The notes: generated from the sequence alone by a model not told the origin. 64,000 nucleotides of DNA from Tectiglobus sp965223355 (GCA_965223355.1 CBDCWE010000003.1:868001-932000); one strand, 5' to 3'. Positions 36,154 to 45,179 are shown, counted from the stretch's first letter. Made by a program: numbers and translations.

Positions 36154-37545
36154 TCACGCGATGGCGATGGTGGTGTCCGCCCACCGTTGCGCAATCACGT
36201 TGTCGTGCGTGACAAATACGACCGAAATTTCAGCCTGAGCCGTCTCCTCCGCGATCAATGCCAATGTTTCGCGTTGCGTAATCGGATCGAGGCGGGACGT
36301 CGGTTCATCGGCGAGAAGGACGGATGGCTTGACGGCCAGAACACGGGCAAGCGAAATGCGCTGCAATTCTCCGCCGGAGACCGCATCGGGCCGGCGTTGC
36401 AGTAACTCCGGGGCGATATTCAATCGATTGAGCAAGCCCAGCAATCTGCTCCATGACATCCCGTGACGGCGCGAGACGTCCTGTAGCGTGCGACCGAGCA
36501 AGATGTGCGGCGGGAAGGCACTTGGTGGGTCCTGGTAAATTTTCTGAATTCCAGTCCGTCCGATGCGCGCTGAGCGCGTGATACGCCCGGCAGTTGGCAC
36601 CAGAAGGCCGGCCATCACGTCAAGCAATGAAGATTTGCCAGACCCGCTGGGTCCGGTAATCGCGATGCGTTCGCCCGCGTGCAAGGTGAAATTAAATCCT
36701 TCGATGAGCTTCTTGTTTCCGCGTGAAACGGTGAGCCCTTCCGCCTTGAGCACTTGGTCGCCGTGGTGAAGCGAGGAAGCCGCCGGCCAAACCGCTGGAT
36801 CGGATCCCAACAAAGCCCGGCCATAGTCGCTCGCGGGCTCGGACAAGATCGTGGCTGTTGGTCCTTCCTCGACGACGGCCCCATCTTTCAAGAGGAGGAG
36901 GTGGCCACCCAAGCGTCGCGCAACCGTTATATCGTGTGTGATGGCAAGCAGCGTCCCACCATGCTTGCTGACGCCGGACAGAACATCCGTGACCACGTCC
37001 CGACGCTCGGCGTCCAGTCCTTTGGTAGGCTCATCGGCAAGTAGTATAGGCGCGCCGCCAGCCCGCGCGGCAGCGAACGCGACGCGTTGGGCCATCCCGC
37101 CTGAGAGTGCGCCTGGGAGTTTGCGCTCGGCCCCAGTCAAACCCAGTTCCGCAAAGTCGTTCTGCATAGCGCGCCGTGCCTGACCGCGACGTTGGCCGGC
37201 AACCAACCGGTACGTCTCGCTGACGTGCTCGCCGGCAGTTTTGAGTGGGCTCAGTGCCCGCCACGGTTCTTGCGGAAGCATCGCCAGGGTGCGGCCCCAT
37301 AGGCCTGCACGTTCCGAGCCGGCGAGCGTATCGATCCGTCGTCCGTTGAGTGCAATTTTCCCGGCCGCGCTCAATCCCGGTGGCAAGGTTCCAAGAATGG
37401 CTTGTGCGAGCAGGCTTTTGCCGGCGCCGGTCTCACCCATCGCGATCAAAACGCCGCCTTCGGTTACTGCAAAACTGATCGGGCCAACGAGCCGGGCAGG
37501 CCCGTAGGAAACGACCAGGTCCTCGACTTCCAGCGCGCGCGTCAT
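36154..37545 (-). CDS. Fused dual ABC ATPase of a peptide/nickel-type importer
   Basis: This 463-aa protein contains two ABC ATPase modules in one chain, equivalent to the DppD/DppF or NikD/NikE pair. The first has Walker A GETGAGKS and signature LSGGMAQRV; the second has GPSGSGKSS, signature VSGGELQRI and ADEPTSRLD. It energises import through the two permeases encoded just upstream. ATG 37545 overlaps the permease stop (ATGA) and a much longer in-frame extension is only read-through of the permease gene in another frame. The last residues are TTIAIA. Likely coupled translation with its neighbours. Confidence 0.9.
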   Translation of the reverse strand: MTRALEVEDLVVSYGPARLVGPISFAVTEGGVLIAMGETGAGKSLLAQAILGTLPPGLSAAGKIALNGRRIDTLAGSERAGLWGRTLAMLPQEPWRALSPLKTAGEHVSETYRLVAGQRRGQARRAMQNDFAELGLTGAERKLPGALSGGMAQRVAFAAARAGGAPILLADEPTKGLDAERRDVVTDVLSGVSKHGGTLLAITHDITVARRLGGHLLLLKDGAVVEEGPTATILSEPASDYGRALLGSDPAVWPAASSLHHGDQVLKAEGLTVSRGNKKLIEGFNFTLHAGERIAITGPSGSGKSSLLDVMAGLLVPTAGRITRSARIGRTGIQKIYQDPPSAFPPHILLGRTLQDVSRRHGMSWSRLLGLLNRLNIAPELLQRRPDAVSGGELQRISLARVLAVKPSVLLADEPTSRLDPITQRETLALIAEETAQAEISVVFVTHDNVIAQRWADTTIAIA

Positions 37546-38384
37546 TGCCGCTCTCCCGCACCAACCACCAGGTGCAACGCCAGCACCGTGATGATGAGGC
37601 ACCCAATTGGCTGAAGGATCAGCCACGGTGCCTCGCGCCAGTAGGGGAGAAGCTCGGTCATCATCACGCCCCACTCTGCTGTTGGCGGGCGAATGCCGAC
37701 ACTCACGAAGCCAAGCGCTGCCATCGCGGTAACGGCGGTCGCTGCACCAAAGGCCGCGATCGTCAAAAGCCCCGGACCCAACTCCGGCAGAAGGTGACGC
37801 TTCACAATGTAGATGCTGCCAAAACCAAGCAATTGCGAGGCTTCCACCGCAGGCTCGGCAAGCACGATGCGCGCGCGTTGTCGTGTGTAGCGAAAATATT
37901 CGACCCATAAGGTCAGGGAGATGCCAGCATAGAGCGCCCACCACGACCCCGGTGCGATGGCAGCAAGCATAAGCACCAGCAACAGTCCGGGAAGCGCGAG
38001 GACGGCATCGGCCAGTATCGAGAGCAACCGGTCGGTCCAGCCGCCGACCCACGCCGCGATGATCCCGAGCGAGCAGCCCGGTAGCGCGGCCGAAACAACC
38101 GACAGTGCTGCCAACGAAAGTGAGAGCTGGGCGGCCGATAGCAACCGTGCTGCCATATCGCGCCCGAGGTGATCGGTACCGAGAATGTGGGCTCCGTTGG
38201 GCGCAAGGAGTGTGTCTGTCAACGATTGCTTGGCCGGATCAATGCCAACCAAACTGGCGCCGAAAATTGCACAGATTGCGAGCAAGCCAAGCAGCAACAG
38301 GCCAAGCATGCGTGCGAGAGGAAGTCGTTTTGCTTGCCGCGCTGTTGTCGTCAACGCGGCAATCTCCTCGCTCGTCCGGCTCAT
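37542..38384 (-). CDS. ABC transporter permease, DppC/NikC type
   Basis: This 280-aa inner-membrane permease has six hydrophobic segments. The BPD_transp_1 fold shows the EAA-type loop EASQLLGFGSIYIVKRHLLPELGP near residue 188, which docks with the ATPase. The N-terminal periplasmic region carries GTDHLGRDMAARL, typical of DppC/NikC proteins. It overlaps both neighbours by 4 bp, in the order substrate-binding protein, DppB-like, DppC-like, ATPase. Confidence 0.92.
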   Translation of the reverse strand: MSRTSEEIAALTTTARQAKRLPLARMLGLLLLGLLAICAIFGASLVGIDPAKQSLTDTLLAPNGAHILGTDHLGRDMAARLLSAAQLSLSLAALSVVSAALPGCSLGIIAAWVGGWTDRLLSILADAVLALPGLLLVLMLAAIAPGSWWALYAGISLTLWVEYFRYTRQRARIVLAEPAVEASQLLGFGSIYIVKRHLLPELGPGLLTIAAFGAATAVTAMAALGFVSVGIRPPTAEWGVMMTELLPYWREAPWLILQPIGCLIITVLALHLVVGAGERQ

Positions 38385-39334
38385 GTTTTTGTCCGCGGAT
38401 CAATGACGCGACAACAAAGGTCGATCGCAAAGTTCAAGACGACGTACAAGAGCCCCAACGTGAGCGCGGTCCCTTGCACCATCACGATGTCGCGGCCAAA
38501 GACGGCGTGCACCAAGGCATGGCCGATGCCGGGCCAGGCGAAGACCGACTCGACGATGACAACGCCCTCAATCAGGTACGCCAGCTGGACACCGACATAG
38601 GCGACAACCGGTAGAGAGACGTTGCGCAGAACATGGCGGAGCAGGGTCGATTGCGCCGACAGGCCTTTGGTGCGGGCAAACTGTCTCCATTCTGCCGACA
38701 TGGCCGCAACCACCGCATCGCGTATGACGCGGTTTGAAACAGACGCCAGGCCAAGACCAAGTGTCAGTGACGGTAAGATCAAGTGGCGTAGTTCACCGGC
38801 GCCGGCCACTGGCAAAAGTTTGAGTTGGACGGCGACGATCAGTATGAGCATGACGCCAAGCGCGAAAGCGGGAACGGCACGGAGTAAAATGGAGACGGAC
38901 AGCGACAGGCGGTCGACAATGCCGCCGGGGTTGAGGCCGGCAAGCGTTCCAACCGGAATTGCAACGATGAGCGAAACAAGGACGGCGCAGCCGGCTAACG
39001 TTAAAGAGTGGCCGAGCTGATATGCAATCTCTTGCGATACCGGCTGACCCGACACCAGTGATCGGCCGAGATCGAATTGCACGAGCGACCAAAGCCAGTC
39101 AACGAGTTGCGCCGTCCACGGTCGGTCGAGGCCCAGCTCGGCGCGGACGATCTCGGCCGAGGCCGCATCCATCATGTCATAGCCGTAGCGCGCTGCGGCA
39201 ATCCGGTAAGCCGCATCGCCTGGCAACACGTGCATCATTGCAAAGCTGATGACGCCAACGACGACTGCAACAACAACGCACTGCAGCGCTCGTGTCGCTA
39301 GCGCCGCGGTTAAGCCGGTTGCCCGCGACGTCAT
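38381..39334 (-). CDS. ABC transporter permease, DppB/NikB type
   Basis: This 317-aa permease pairs with the DppC-like protein. The long periplasmic loop after the first transmembrane helix contains GDAAYRIAAARYG and LGLDRPWTAQLVDWL, as in DppB/NikB. The EAA loop is around QFARTKGLSAQSTLLRHVLRN near residue 215. It overlaps the substrate-binding protein gene by 4 bp. Substrate is set by the binding protein, not by this subunit. Confidence 0.92.
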   Translation of the reverse strand: MTSRATGLTAALATRALQCVVVAVVVGVISFAMMHVLPGDAAYRIAAARYGYDMMDAASAEIVRAELGLDRPWTAQLVDWLWSLVQFDLGRSLVSGQPVSQEIAYQLGHSLTLAGCAVLVSLIVAIPVGTLAGLNPGGIVDRLSLSVSILLRAVPAFALGVMLILIVAVQLKLLPVAGAGELRHLILPSLTLGLGLASVSNRVIRDAVVAAMSAEWRQFARTKGLSAQSTLLRHVLRNVSLPVVAYVGVQLAYLIEGVVIVESVFAWPGIGHALVHAVFGRDIVMVQGTALTLGLLYVVLNFAIDLCCRVIDPRTKT

Positions 39335-40860
39335 TTGGACAGCGAGGCGCGGTCGAGGCCGTAGCTCCGTTCCAGCGGATCAACGACGATGCCATTGAGG
39401 CCCTTCGAGATCGCCACCGTTTGTTGGTACCAAACGATCGGGATGAGCGGCAGCTCGTTGTGGATCGCCGCTGCCACACCTGCGATGAGTGGTTTGCGGA
39501 CACTTGGGTCGGCTTTGGCGGCAATCATCTCGAGTGCCTTGGCAACGTTAGGCGCGCTCCAGTTCATGGCACCCCAGTCTCCGCCATGCTTGCCAAAATC
39601 AGCCAGGACGGTCCCGATTGGGTCGGGCGTCAGGCCGTAGTTGCGTGCATAGAGTGCGACATGCAGCGAACCATCCTTATGACCAGCGGGGATCTGCGAA
39701 TAGTTGCTCACGCTCACCTTCAGTTCCACACCGATGGTACGCCACTGATCCTGTAGTGCCGCTGCGATCAATGGCAATTCGGGTCGATCCGGGAATGTGC
39801 GCAAAAGGATAGAGAAGCGCTTTCCGTTGCGCTGGAGAACGCCGTCTGCACCCTTGCTCCAACCCAGGCCTTTGAGCAGTTCTTTCGCCTTGTCGGGTGC
39901 GTACTCAAGGGCGGGCAGCGCGCGGTCGTGCCATGCCCCCAGTGCCGGCGGGAAAAGCTGCGTTGCGGCCGCTTCCGGGAACCGTGTAATGCCGGCTGCA
40001 ATGCCTCTACGGTCAATCGCCAGGCTGAGTGCGCGCCGGGCCACGGCAGCAGCGAGGAACGGATGACCGGCGTTGACCTTTAATGTGACAACGCGCGGTA
40101 TAGGCACGGCGACGACGTTGACGCTTGGAACGGACTTCAATCGCGCAAACCCGGATGGGTCGAGCGTGAAAACCAGATTGGCATCACCACTTTCGGCCAT
40201 GAGGGCGCGCGTTTCGGCTCGGCTTGCAGCCATGTATTTGGCCGCTGTGATCGCCGGCTTGGTGCCCCAGTAGTTCTCGAACATCGCGGTGTCAAAGCCT
40301 TTCGGCGGCGCAAATTTTTCGATTTTGAATGGCCCGGTTCCGATCGCTTTGACGGATTTACCGGCCGCGTCAACCGAGGCGGGTGCGGCTATGATCGTCG
40401 TGGAATGCGTCAACAGTGCCGGCAGGGCTGCGAACGGCTTGGTCAGCGTGATTATCACGCCTTTACCGGCGGCCTCGACCTTGGCAATCGGCGCTTTCTT
40501 CAAGATCCCCGGTTTTTTCAGAGCCCGGTTGAGAGCGGCGGCGGCGGCGGCCGCATCGAAGCTTGAGCCATCATGAAAGGTGACGCCGTCGCGTAGTGTG
40601 AAGCGCCAACTGAGACCGTCGCTTGATGCCGCCCAAGCGGTGGCGAGCCCGGCTTTCAAATTGCCGTCCCGGTTGACCTCAACCAAGGTTTCCATCACGC
40701 CCATGCGCAGGAAGGCAAAGCCGGATTTCGATGGATCAACACTTGTCACTTCCCAGGGTGCGGCCACGGTCGCACGTTGGTCTGCGGCCTGGCCGACGCT
40801 AGCTGCCGCTAGTGATACCAACGCAGCACCGATGGCTCGCAGCGTCCGTCTCATTTGCAT
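39331..40860 (-). CDS. Family 5 substrate-binding protein (peptide/nickel/metallophore type)
   Basis: This 509-aa periplasmic protein starts with a Sec signal (MQMRRTLRAIGAALVSLAA, cleavage likely after GQA-A). The SBP_bac_5 core shows LATAWAASSDGLSWRFTLR near residue 70, GTGPFKIEKF near residue 148 and a lobe-two DKAKELLKGLGW segment. The overall plan resembles NikA/CntA more than long oligopeptide binders. ATG 40860 follows GAGGGAA. A Zur-like palindrome sits about 30 bp upstream of the start, pointing to a zinc-repressed operon and perhaps a metal chelate as cargo. That inference needs testing; peptide uptake is the alternative. Confidence 0.88.
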   Translation of the reverse strand: MQMRRTLRAIGAALVSLAAASVGQAADQRATVAAPWEVTSVDPSKSGFAFLRMGVMETLVEVNRDGNLKAGLATAWAASSDGLSWRFTLRDGVTFHDGSSFDAAAAAAALNRALKKPGILKKAPIAKVEAAGKGVIITLTKPFAALPALLTHSTTIIAAPASVDAAGKSVKAIGTGPFKIEKFAPPKGFDTAMFENYWGTKPAITAAKYMAASRAETRALMAESGDANLVFTLDPSGFARLKSVPSVNVVAVPIPRVVTLKVNAGHPFLAAAVARRALSLAIDRRGIAAGITRFPEAAATQLFPPALGAWHDRALPALEYAPDKAKELLKGLGWSKGADGVLQRNGKRFSILLRTFPDRPELPLIAAALQDQWRTIGVELKVSVSNYSQIPAGHKDGSLHVALYARNYGLTPDPIGTVLADFGKHGGDWGAMNWSAPNVAKALEMIAAKADPSVRKPLIAGVAAAIHNELPLIPIVWYQQTVAISKGLNGIVVDPLERSYGLDRASLSK

Positions 40861-40889
40861 TTCCCTCAACCGCAATGTTCTTGATTTAT

Positions 40890-40912
40890 GTAACGTTATA
40901 TTATGCCACTTA
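40890..40912. promoter_or_regulatory. Candidate Zur box upstream of the ABC importer
   Basis: The plus-strand sequence has the core GTTATATTATGCC within GTAAC..CACTT. Compared with the gammaproteobacterial Zur consensus, whose core is GTTATANTATAAC, the core differs at two positions and about 16 of 22 defined positions agree over the full 23-bp site. It begins 30 bp upstream of the binding-protein ATG on the minus strand, overlapping the probable -10 region. Zur control is an inference. Confidence 0.45.
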
Positions 40913-40969
40913 CAGTGCAACCTTGTCTGAATGTCAAGTTGGCCAAAACGTGTGCGAGGCCTGTCCGGC

Positions 40970-41160
40970 CACTGCTCATCGGGCCGGATTTGTGCAGTCT
41001 GCGAAGGTTCAACGGGGTATTTGCGCAGGTCCCCGGCGGCCGCCGACGGCCATACGACGGGCAAGTCGCGCGCGCACATGGCAACTCACCGCCGTCTGCT
41101 TGATACCCGAGGCGAGCAAATTGGGGCCACAGTTCGGGGGCCGGAGGATGGGGGCCCTCG
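40970..41160 (+). pseudogene. Truncated copy of the Ada-like gene's 3' end
   Basis: This segment repeats 35605-35790 with modest divergence: both contain GCTCATCGGGCCGGATTTG, GCAGTCTGCGA, and CGGCCATACGACGGGCAAGT. It therefore encodes only the last AraC helix region (HRAGF..SLRRFN) of the Ada-like protein, with a frame break, plus downstream flank. It has no start codon and is a non-functional fragment. Confidence 0.9.
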
Positions 41161-41196
41161 AGCGCTCGATTTGGGGAGGGGAGCGGATAGCCTCGC

Positions 41197-41275
41197 ATCG
41201 CTCGCCGTCAAACGGCGATTGAGTCAGGGCTTTCAGCCCCAACAACCCGACCGCCGGGCCCGGCCCGTCGGAACC
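41197..41275. repeat. Degenerate repeat also present at 35953
   Basis: The stretch CGCATCG..CACCGTC-like sequence followed by AAACGGCGATT occurs at 41191-41220 and 35956-35984, next to the two copies of the Ada-gene 3' end. It resembles the ATCGCCG hairpin of family A. No gene is seen from 41276 to 41540. Confidence 0.45.
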
Positions 41276-41540
41276 CTGTGATCGTGTGCCGAATGATCAG
41301 CACGATATCGGATTACCTTGAACTGGGCGCGTGGCCACGGCCGGTCCGGCAATTATCGATGTCACTCCTGCATAACGGATAAAACCACCATGACCGAGAA
41401 CATCAATTGAGCCCGCCTGGCGCTGCCAAAACAGGCAATTCGCGGTGATCGCGACGGCTTGAAGTCACGGACCAAGCCCGCTTTTCATACCTCCCACGGT
41501 CGCAGTACAGAGGAAGCTGCCGTGGCCGAACAGCATGTCT

Positions 41541-41614
41541 TAGAGCCGGCAATGACTGCTTTCACCAGCTTCGGACATCGCTTGTGCAGCGTGGAAGATC
41601 ACTTTTGACCCTAG
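41541..41614 (+). repeat. Family D repeat, copy 1 (partial)
   Basis: It shares ACCAGCTTCGGACATCGCTT and CACTTTTGACCC with copies at 44331 and 45180. Origin unknown. Confidence 0.8.
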
Positions 41615-41830
41615 GCGGACCAAACCAGATGTTGTGCATAGCTTGACGACTTGTCTGCTGCTGGCGATATCGGACTTGCAACGATCTGGGTGCTGGCGAA
41701 GTGATGCGCGGGCCAACAGGTGTTGCCACACGGTAAAAAAAAGCGCGCTCGCGGCTCCGGCTAACCAATGAGTATCGATATGAACCGCCCCGGGTTTGTG
41801 GGAGGCTCCAACTCTTGAGAGACTGGAGCT

Positions 41831-42169
41831 ATGACGAATCATCCAAGAAAGACATCGCCAAGGTATTCGCTGGAGGTGCGTGAGCGCGCCGTGCGGATGG
41901 TTTTCGATCAGACCGGCGAGCATACGTCGCAATGGGCGGCGATCGAATCCATTGCAGCCAAAATCGGATGCGCGGCGCAAACGTTGTCCACCTGGGTTCG
42001 CCAAGCCGAGCGTGATCGAGGCCTAAAGCCCGGGCCAACCAGCGAAGAGCGCGAGCGATTGAAACAGCTTGAACGGGAGAACCGCGAGCTGCGTCAGGCC
42101 AACGAGATCCTGCGCAAGGCGTCGGCGTATTTTGCACAGGCGGAGCTCGACCGCCGGTCCAAGACATGA
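41831..42169 (+). CDS. IS3-family transposase OrfA
   Basis: This 112-aa DNA-binding component has an N-terminal helix-turn-helix (YSLEVRERAVRMVFD then AIESIAAKIGCAAQTLSTWV) and a C-terminal leucine-zipper-like coiled coil (RLKQLERENRELRQANEIL). OrfB starts in the overlap ATGA at its stop; in IS3 elements the active transposase is usually an OrfAB fusion made by -1 frameshifting. Confidence 0.95.
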   Translation: MTNHPRKTSPRYSLEVRERAVRMVFDQTGEHTSQWAAIESIAAKIGCAAQTLSTWVRQAERDRGLKPGPTSEERERLKQLERENRELRQANEILRKASAYFAQAELDRRSKT

Positions 42170-43071
42170 TCAGCTTTGTCGATGAGTACCGGTCTGCGTA
42201 CGGGGTCGAGCCGATCTGCCGTGTCATCAAGATCGCCCCGTCGACCTACCACGCGTATGCGCACCGCCGCATCAACCCTGACACGGCACCGCCTCGTCTT
42301 AAGCGTGACGCTGTGCTGATGCCTGAGATCCAAAGGGTTTTCGATGAGAACTTTCGTGTCTACGGCGTGCGCAAAGTCTGGCGCCAACTCAAGCGCGAAG
42401 GCTTCGATATCGCGCGCTGCACGGTGGAGCGGCTCATGAAAGCCATGGGATTACAAGGCGCGATCCGTGGCAGGCAGGTGCGTACGACAGTGCCGGATAG
42501 ATCGGCGCCCTGCCCGCTTGATCATGTCAACCGGCACTTCAAGGCACCGAGGCCCAACGTGCTGTGGGTGTCAGACTTTACTTATGTCTCCACCTGGGCC
42601 GGCTTCGTGTACGTCGCCTTCATCATCGATGCCTATGCCCGCCGCATCGTCGGCTGGCGCGTCAGCCGGACGGCACATGCCGGCTTTGTACTCGACGCCC
42701 TGGAGCAGGCTTTGCATGATCGAAAACCTGTTGTCGGCGGCGGCCTTGTCCACCATTCGGATCGTGGTGTGCAATACGTCTCGATCAAATACACGGAGCG
42801 GTTGGCGGAAGCCGGCCTGGTGCCATCGGTCGGCAGTGTTGGCGATAGCTTCGACAATGCACTGGCCGAGACGATCAACGGGCTTTACAAAGCTGAAGTG
42901 ATCCATCGGCGTGGACCATGGAGATCGCCTGAAGCAGTCGAGTACGCGACACTTGAATGGGTCGACTGGTTCAATAACCGCCGCCTGCTCTCATCGATCG
43001 GCAACATCCCACCCGCCGAAGCAGAAGATACCTACTACGCCAGCCTGGAGGAGCTGAAGATCGCCGCCTGA
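42166..43071 (+). CDS. IS3-family transposase OrfB
   Basis: This 301-aa integrase-type catalytic component has a HTH_21-like region (VYGVRKVWRQLKREG) and an rve core with the DDE residues: Asp in WVSDFTYVST, Asp in HHSDRGVQYVS, and Glu in ALAETINGLYKAE 35 residues later. The C-terminal WFNNRRLLSSIGNIPPAE motif is typical. The frame is intact, so the element may be active. Confidence 0.95.
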   Translation: MISFVDEYRSAYGVEPICRVIKIAPSTYHAYAHRRINPDTAPPRLKRDAVLMPEIQRVFDENFRVYGVRKVWRQLKREGFDIARCTVERLMKAMGLQGAIRGRQVRTTVPDRSAPCPLDHVNRHFKAPRPNVLWVSDFTYVSTWAGFVYVAFIIDAYARRIVGWRVSRTAHAGFVLDALEQALHDRKPVVGGGLVHHSDRGVQYVSIKYTERLAEAGLVPSVGSVGDSFDNALAETINGLYKAEVIHRRGPWRSPEAVEYATLEWVDWFNNRRLLSSIGNIPPAEAEDTYYASLEELKIAA

Positions 43072-43111
43072 CTCAAACTAAACAGCCTCCGGCAAACCCG
43101 GGGCGGTTCAG

Positions 43112-43328
43112 CACCATCGTAGGCGAAGTCACCGCGCAAGCCATTCGATTGGCGATGCAAAAGGATCAGCTTGAGCGAGCGAAGCGCCAACTTGAAGCTC
43201 AGCGATCAAGGCTCGAACAGCGCCCCAGTGAAGCGCACCGAGGGCTCGATCAAACCGATAGGAACGTTCGCACGTTCCGCCAGGCGTTCAGCAGTTTGGA
43301 TTGTCCATTGGGTGCGCTGCAGTTCTGA
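43112..43328 (+). pseudogene. Coiled-coil protein fragment cut by the IS3 element
   Basis: A frame running out of the IS3 right end ends at TGA 43326-43328 and encodes about 71 residues rich in Gln, Arg, Leu and Glu, including KDQLERAKRQLEAQRSRLEQ. No start is present before ATG 43154. It resembles in composition the coiled-coil proteins at 49.1-50.9 kb and, like them, sits beside a gene for the same type of secreted protein (43330-44172). The rest of the gene is missing on the other side of the IS. The assignment is tentative. Confidence 0.4.
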
Positions 43329-43329
43329 C

Positions 43330-44172
43330 TCATTTCGGGAAAACCGACAAACCTCGAGACGCTGCCCGTTTCGCCTTGTCAGCAATGTTGGCGCGGACGA
43401 CCGGATCGAGCGGTCGGGCAATGATTTTGTCGATCAGCATGTCTGTCAAGCCGAGGTTCCGGAGCCGGAAGGCGATATAGAGCTCGTAGTGGGGATGGAG
43501 CCTGACGGCCTTCCCGTCATCTGACAATCGCAGCAACGCGAGCGCAACCTTGGAGCTTCGCGTTCGTGCAAGGTTGTGGATCAAACGCCCCACACCGGAA
43601 TACACCCTCTGTACCGGCTTCGGAAACCGCCCTATCGGGTTGTAAAAGTTTTCTCTTCGGCTCCAAAATGGACGAAACTCAAGGTCAGCTTCAGCGACAT
43701 CTTTCAGTGCGCGCTTAATCGACCGTAGGTCTTCGCACAAACCGAGGCTCGTATAGTAATGCTTCGACATACTGGATCTCCAGCTAAGCCCTTTCAACTC
43801 GCCGGAGAGATGTGGTGGTGCATCAGGATGGGCTGTTGCGAAGTTGTCGCTCAGCAATGTCAATGCGCGACTGCAATCCCCCCGCTCGATAGCCTGATAA
43901 TAATGCGCTAGTTCGGCAGCATCTAGAATTTGCTCCAATGGCTTGGGTTGAAAGAGGTTCCAGAACCGAAACGTACATAACTCTCGCTTGCTGGAGAACT
44001 TGAGCATCTCCTTGCTTTCGTCGTACCCGAGCGCCTTGGCGCGTTGACAGATTTCCGGATCGGTGTCCGATGCCTGTGCGGGTAACATCGCAAATATCGC
44101 AGCTACAAGCAGCCCTGCAGCACATGCGTGTAGGCTCTTTCGTGTAATTGCCGGTAATATGGAAAGCTCCAA
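43330..44172 (-). CDS. Secreted protein, divergent member of the 49.8/51.0 kb family
   Basis: This is a 280-aa protein with a signal peptide (CAAGLLVAAIFAMLPAQASD). The body contains AHYYQAIERGDCSRALTLL, which aligns with EDYDRALKEWDCAAANRVL of the 261-aa proteins at 49763 and 50962. Later blocks (SLGLCEDLRSIKRALKD versus GFCVTMTGFRKAEDE, and the C-terminal ANIADKAKRAASR region) also correspond. The pattern of helical pairs resembles Sel1-like repeats but is not clearly one. The start is TTG at 44172 with AGGA upstream. Function unknown. A coiled-coil fragment lies just 1 bp from its stop. Confidence 0.75.
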   Translation of the reverse strand: MELSILPAITRKSLHACAAGLLVAAIFAMLPAQASDTDPEICQRAKALGYDESKEMLKFSSKRELCTFRFWNLFQPKPLEQILDAAELAHYYQAIERGDCSRALTLLSDNFATAHPDAPPHLSGELKGLSWRSSMSKHYYTSLGLCEDLRSIKRALKDVAEADLEFRPFWSRRENFYNPIGRFPKPVQRVYSGVGRLIHNLARTRSSKVALALLRLSDDGKAVRLHPHYELYIAFRLRNLGLTDMLIDKIIARPLDPVVRANIADKAKRAASRGLSVFPK

Positions 44173-44330
44173 TTTCGAATCCTGCAGTAGTATATCAGTT
44201 TGCTGACACTATAGGACAAAGTTGAAGCGATGCTAGTGCTCGGTTCACATAGGCCCGATAAGGCATGTCCGCTGTCGATCGAAGCAGACGATTCGAGCAT
44301 CATGCACCATGTCTGGCACACTTCCGCTCA

Positions 44331-44429
44331 TGGCCCATTTCGACAGGCCCGTGCTGCACTGCAACGGCTGCTTCCACCAGCTTCGGACATCGCTTGTGCG
44401 GCGCGCCAGCTCACTTTTGAACCCGAGCA
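44331..44429 (+). repeat. Family D repeat, copy 2
   Basis: About 99 bp containing GCCCATTTCGACAGGCCCGT and GCGCGCCAGCTCACTTTTGA, shared with 45180-45283. It occupies the 424-bp gap between the secreted-protein gene and the CBS gene; no other gene is seen there. Confidence 0.88.
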
Positions 44430-44596
44430 CACCTCTCATCGGAGTGAACCTATTTTGGGGGCATATGTGATCATGGCGCCTTCTGTCAGTACCGGCGAGG
44501 CAAGCGCGGTGCTGACAAGGCAAGATATTTTAATTAGCCTGCAATGCAGACCGTCAAGATGGGGTAGGACAGAACAGGGTCCACGAGAGGAAATCG

Positions 44597-45040
44597 ATGA
44601 GCACAGTAAAAAGCGTTCTGGCCCAGAAGAATGGTGCCCTGATCCATGTTCGTTCCGGCGACATGGTCATCGAAGCCTTGCGCCAGATGCGCGATAAACG
44701 GGTCCGGGCGGTGCTGGTAATCGACGACGGCGTGCTGGTCGGTATCGTGACCCTGGGTGACTGCGCCATCAAAGTGCTACTGCCCGGGCTCGATGCGAAG
44801 CAGACGCCGGTGGACCAAGTGATGACGGGCAACCCGATGACGGTCAAGCCGGACGATCCGCTGGAAGGCTGCATGGCAGTGATGGCAGAGCGCGGTTACC
44901 GCCATCTGCCGGTGCTGGACGCGGGCAAGGTTGTGGGCGTGATCTCGATGGGAGAACTCGTCAAGAACATGATCCGGGATTTGGAGCTAAACGTGAACGA
45001 CCTGATGGGCTACGTCATGACGGACGGCCCCGGGGGCTGA
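44597..45040 (+). CDS. Tandem CBS domain protein
   Basis: This 147-aa protein is a pair of CBS motifs (residues about 8-65 and 75-130), forming one Bateman module that usually binds adenosine nucleotides. Key segments are VLVIDDGVLVGIVTLGDCA and RHLPVLDAGKVVGVISMGELV. The family's stand-alone members in Proteobacteria are of unknown target. A GAGAGGAAA ribosome-binding site precedes the ATG. Repeats of family D flank it on both sides. Confidence 0.93.
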   Translation: MSTVKSVLAQKNGALIHVRSGDMVIEALRQMRDKRVRAVLVIDDGVLVGIVTLGDCAIKVLLPGLDAKQTPVDQVMTGNPMTVKPDDPLEGCMAVMAERGYRHLPVLDAGKVVGVISMGELVKNMIRDLELNVNDLMGYVMTDGPGG

Positions 45041-45179
45041 CAGACGAACCGCGGTGTCGTTGCCCGTCGTCCGCGATCCTGCGGCGGCCAGCAATGTGTC
45101 AAGCGGACACCGCGACCGCCGCTTCACCGCCGTCGCATGCCACCACCTCGTTAAGTGGTCTGTTGAGAGATGATTGCTT

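Larger units (their letters stand above)
41781..43110 (+). mobile_element. IS3-family insertion sequence, intact
   Basis: This 1330-bp element has terminal inverted repeats TGAACCGCCCCGGGTTTG at each end, imperfect beyond that. It contains intact orfA and orfB. The flanking three bases (ATA and GCA) do not match, so no target duplication is visible, which suggests one flank was rearranged after insertion. Confidence 0.95.

Noticed and set aside
37546..38052. N-terminal extension of the dual ATPase frame
   Set aside because: The extra 169 codons overlap the permease gene in another frame. The ATPase start at 37545 has the ATGA overlap and fits the family N-terminus.
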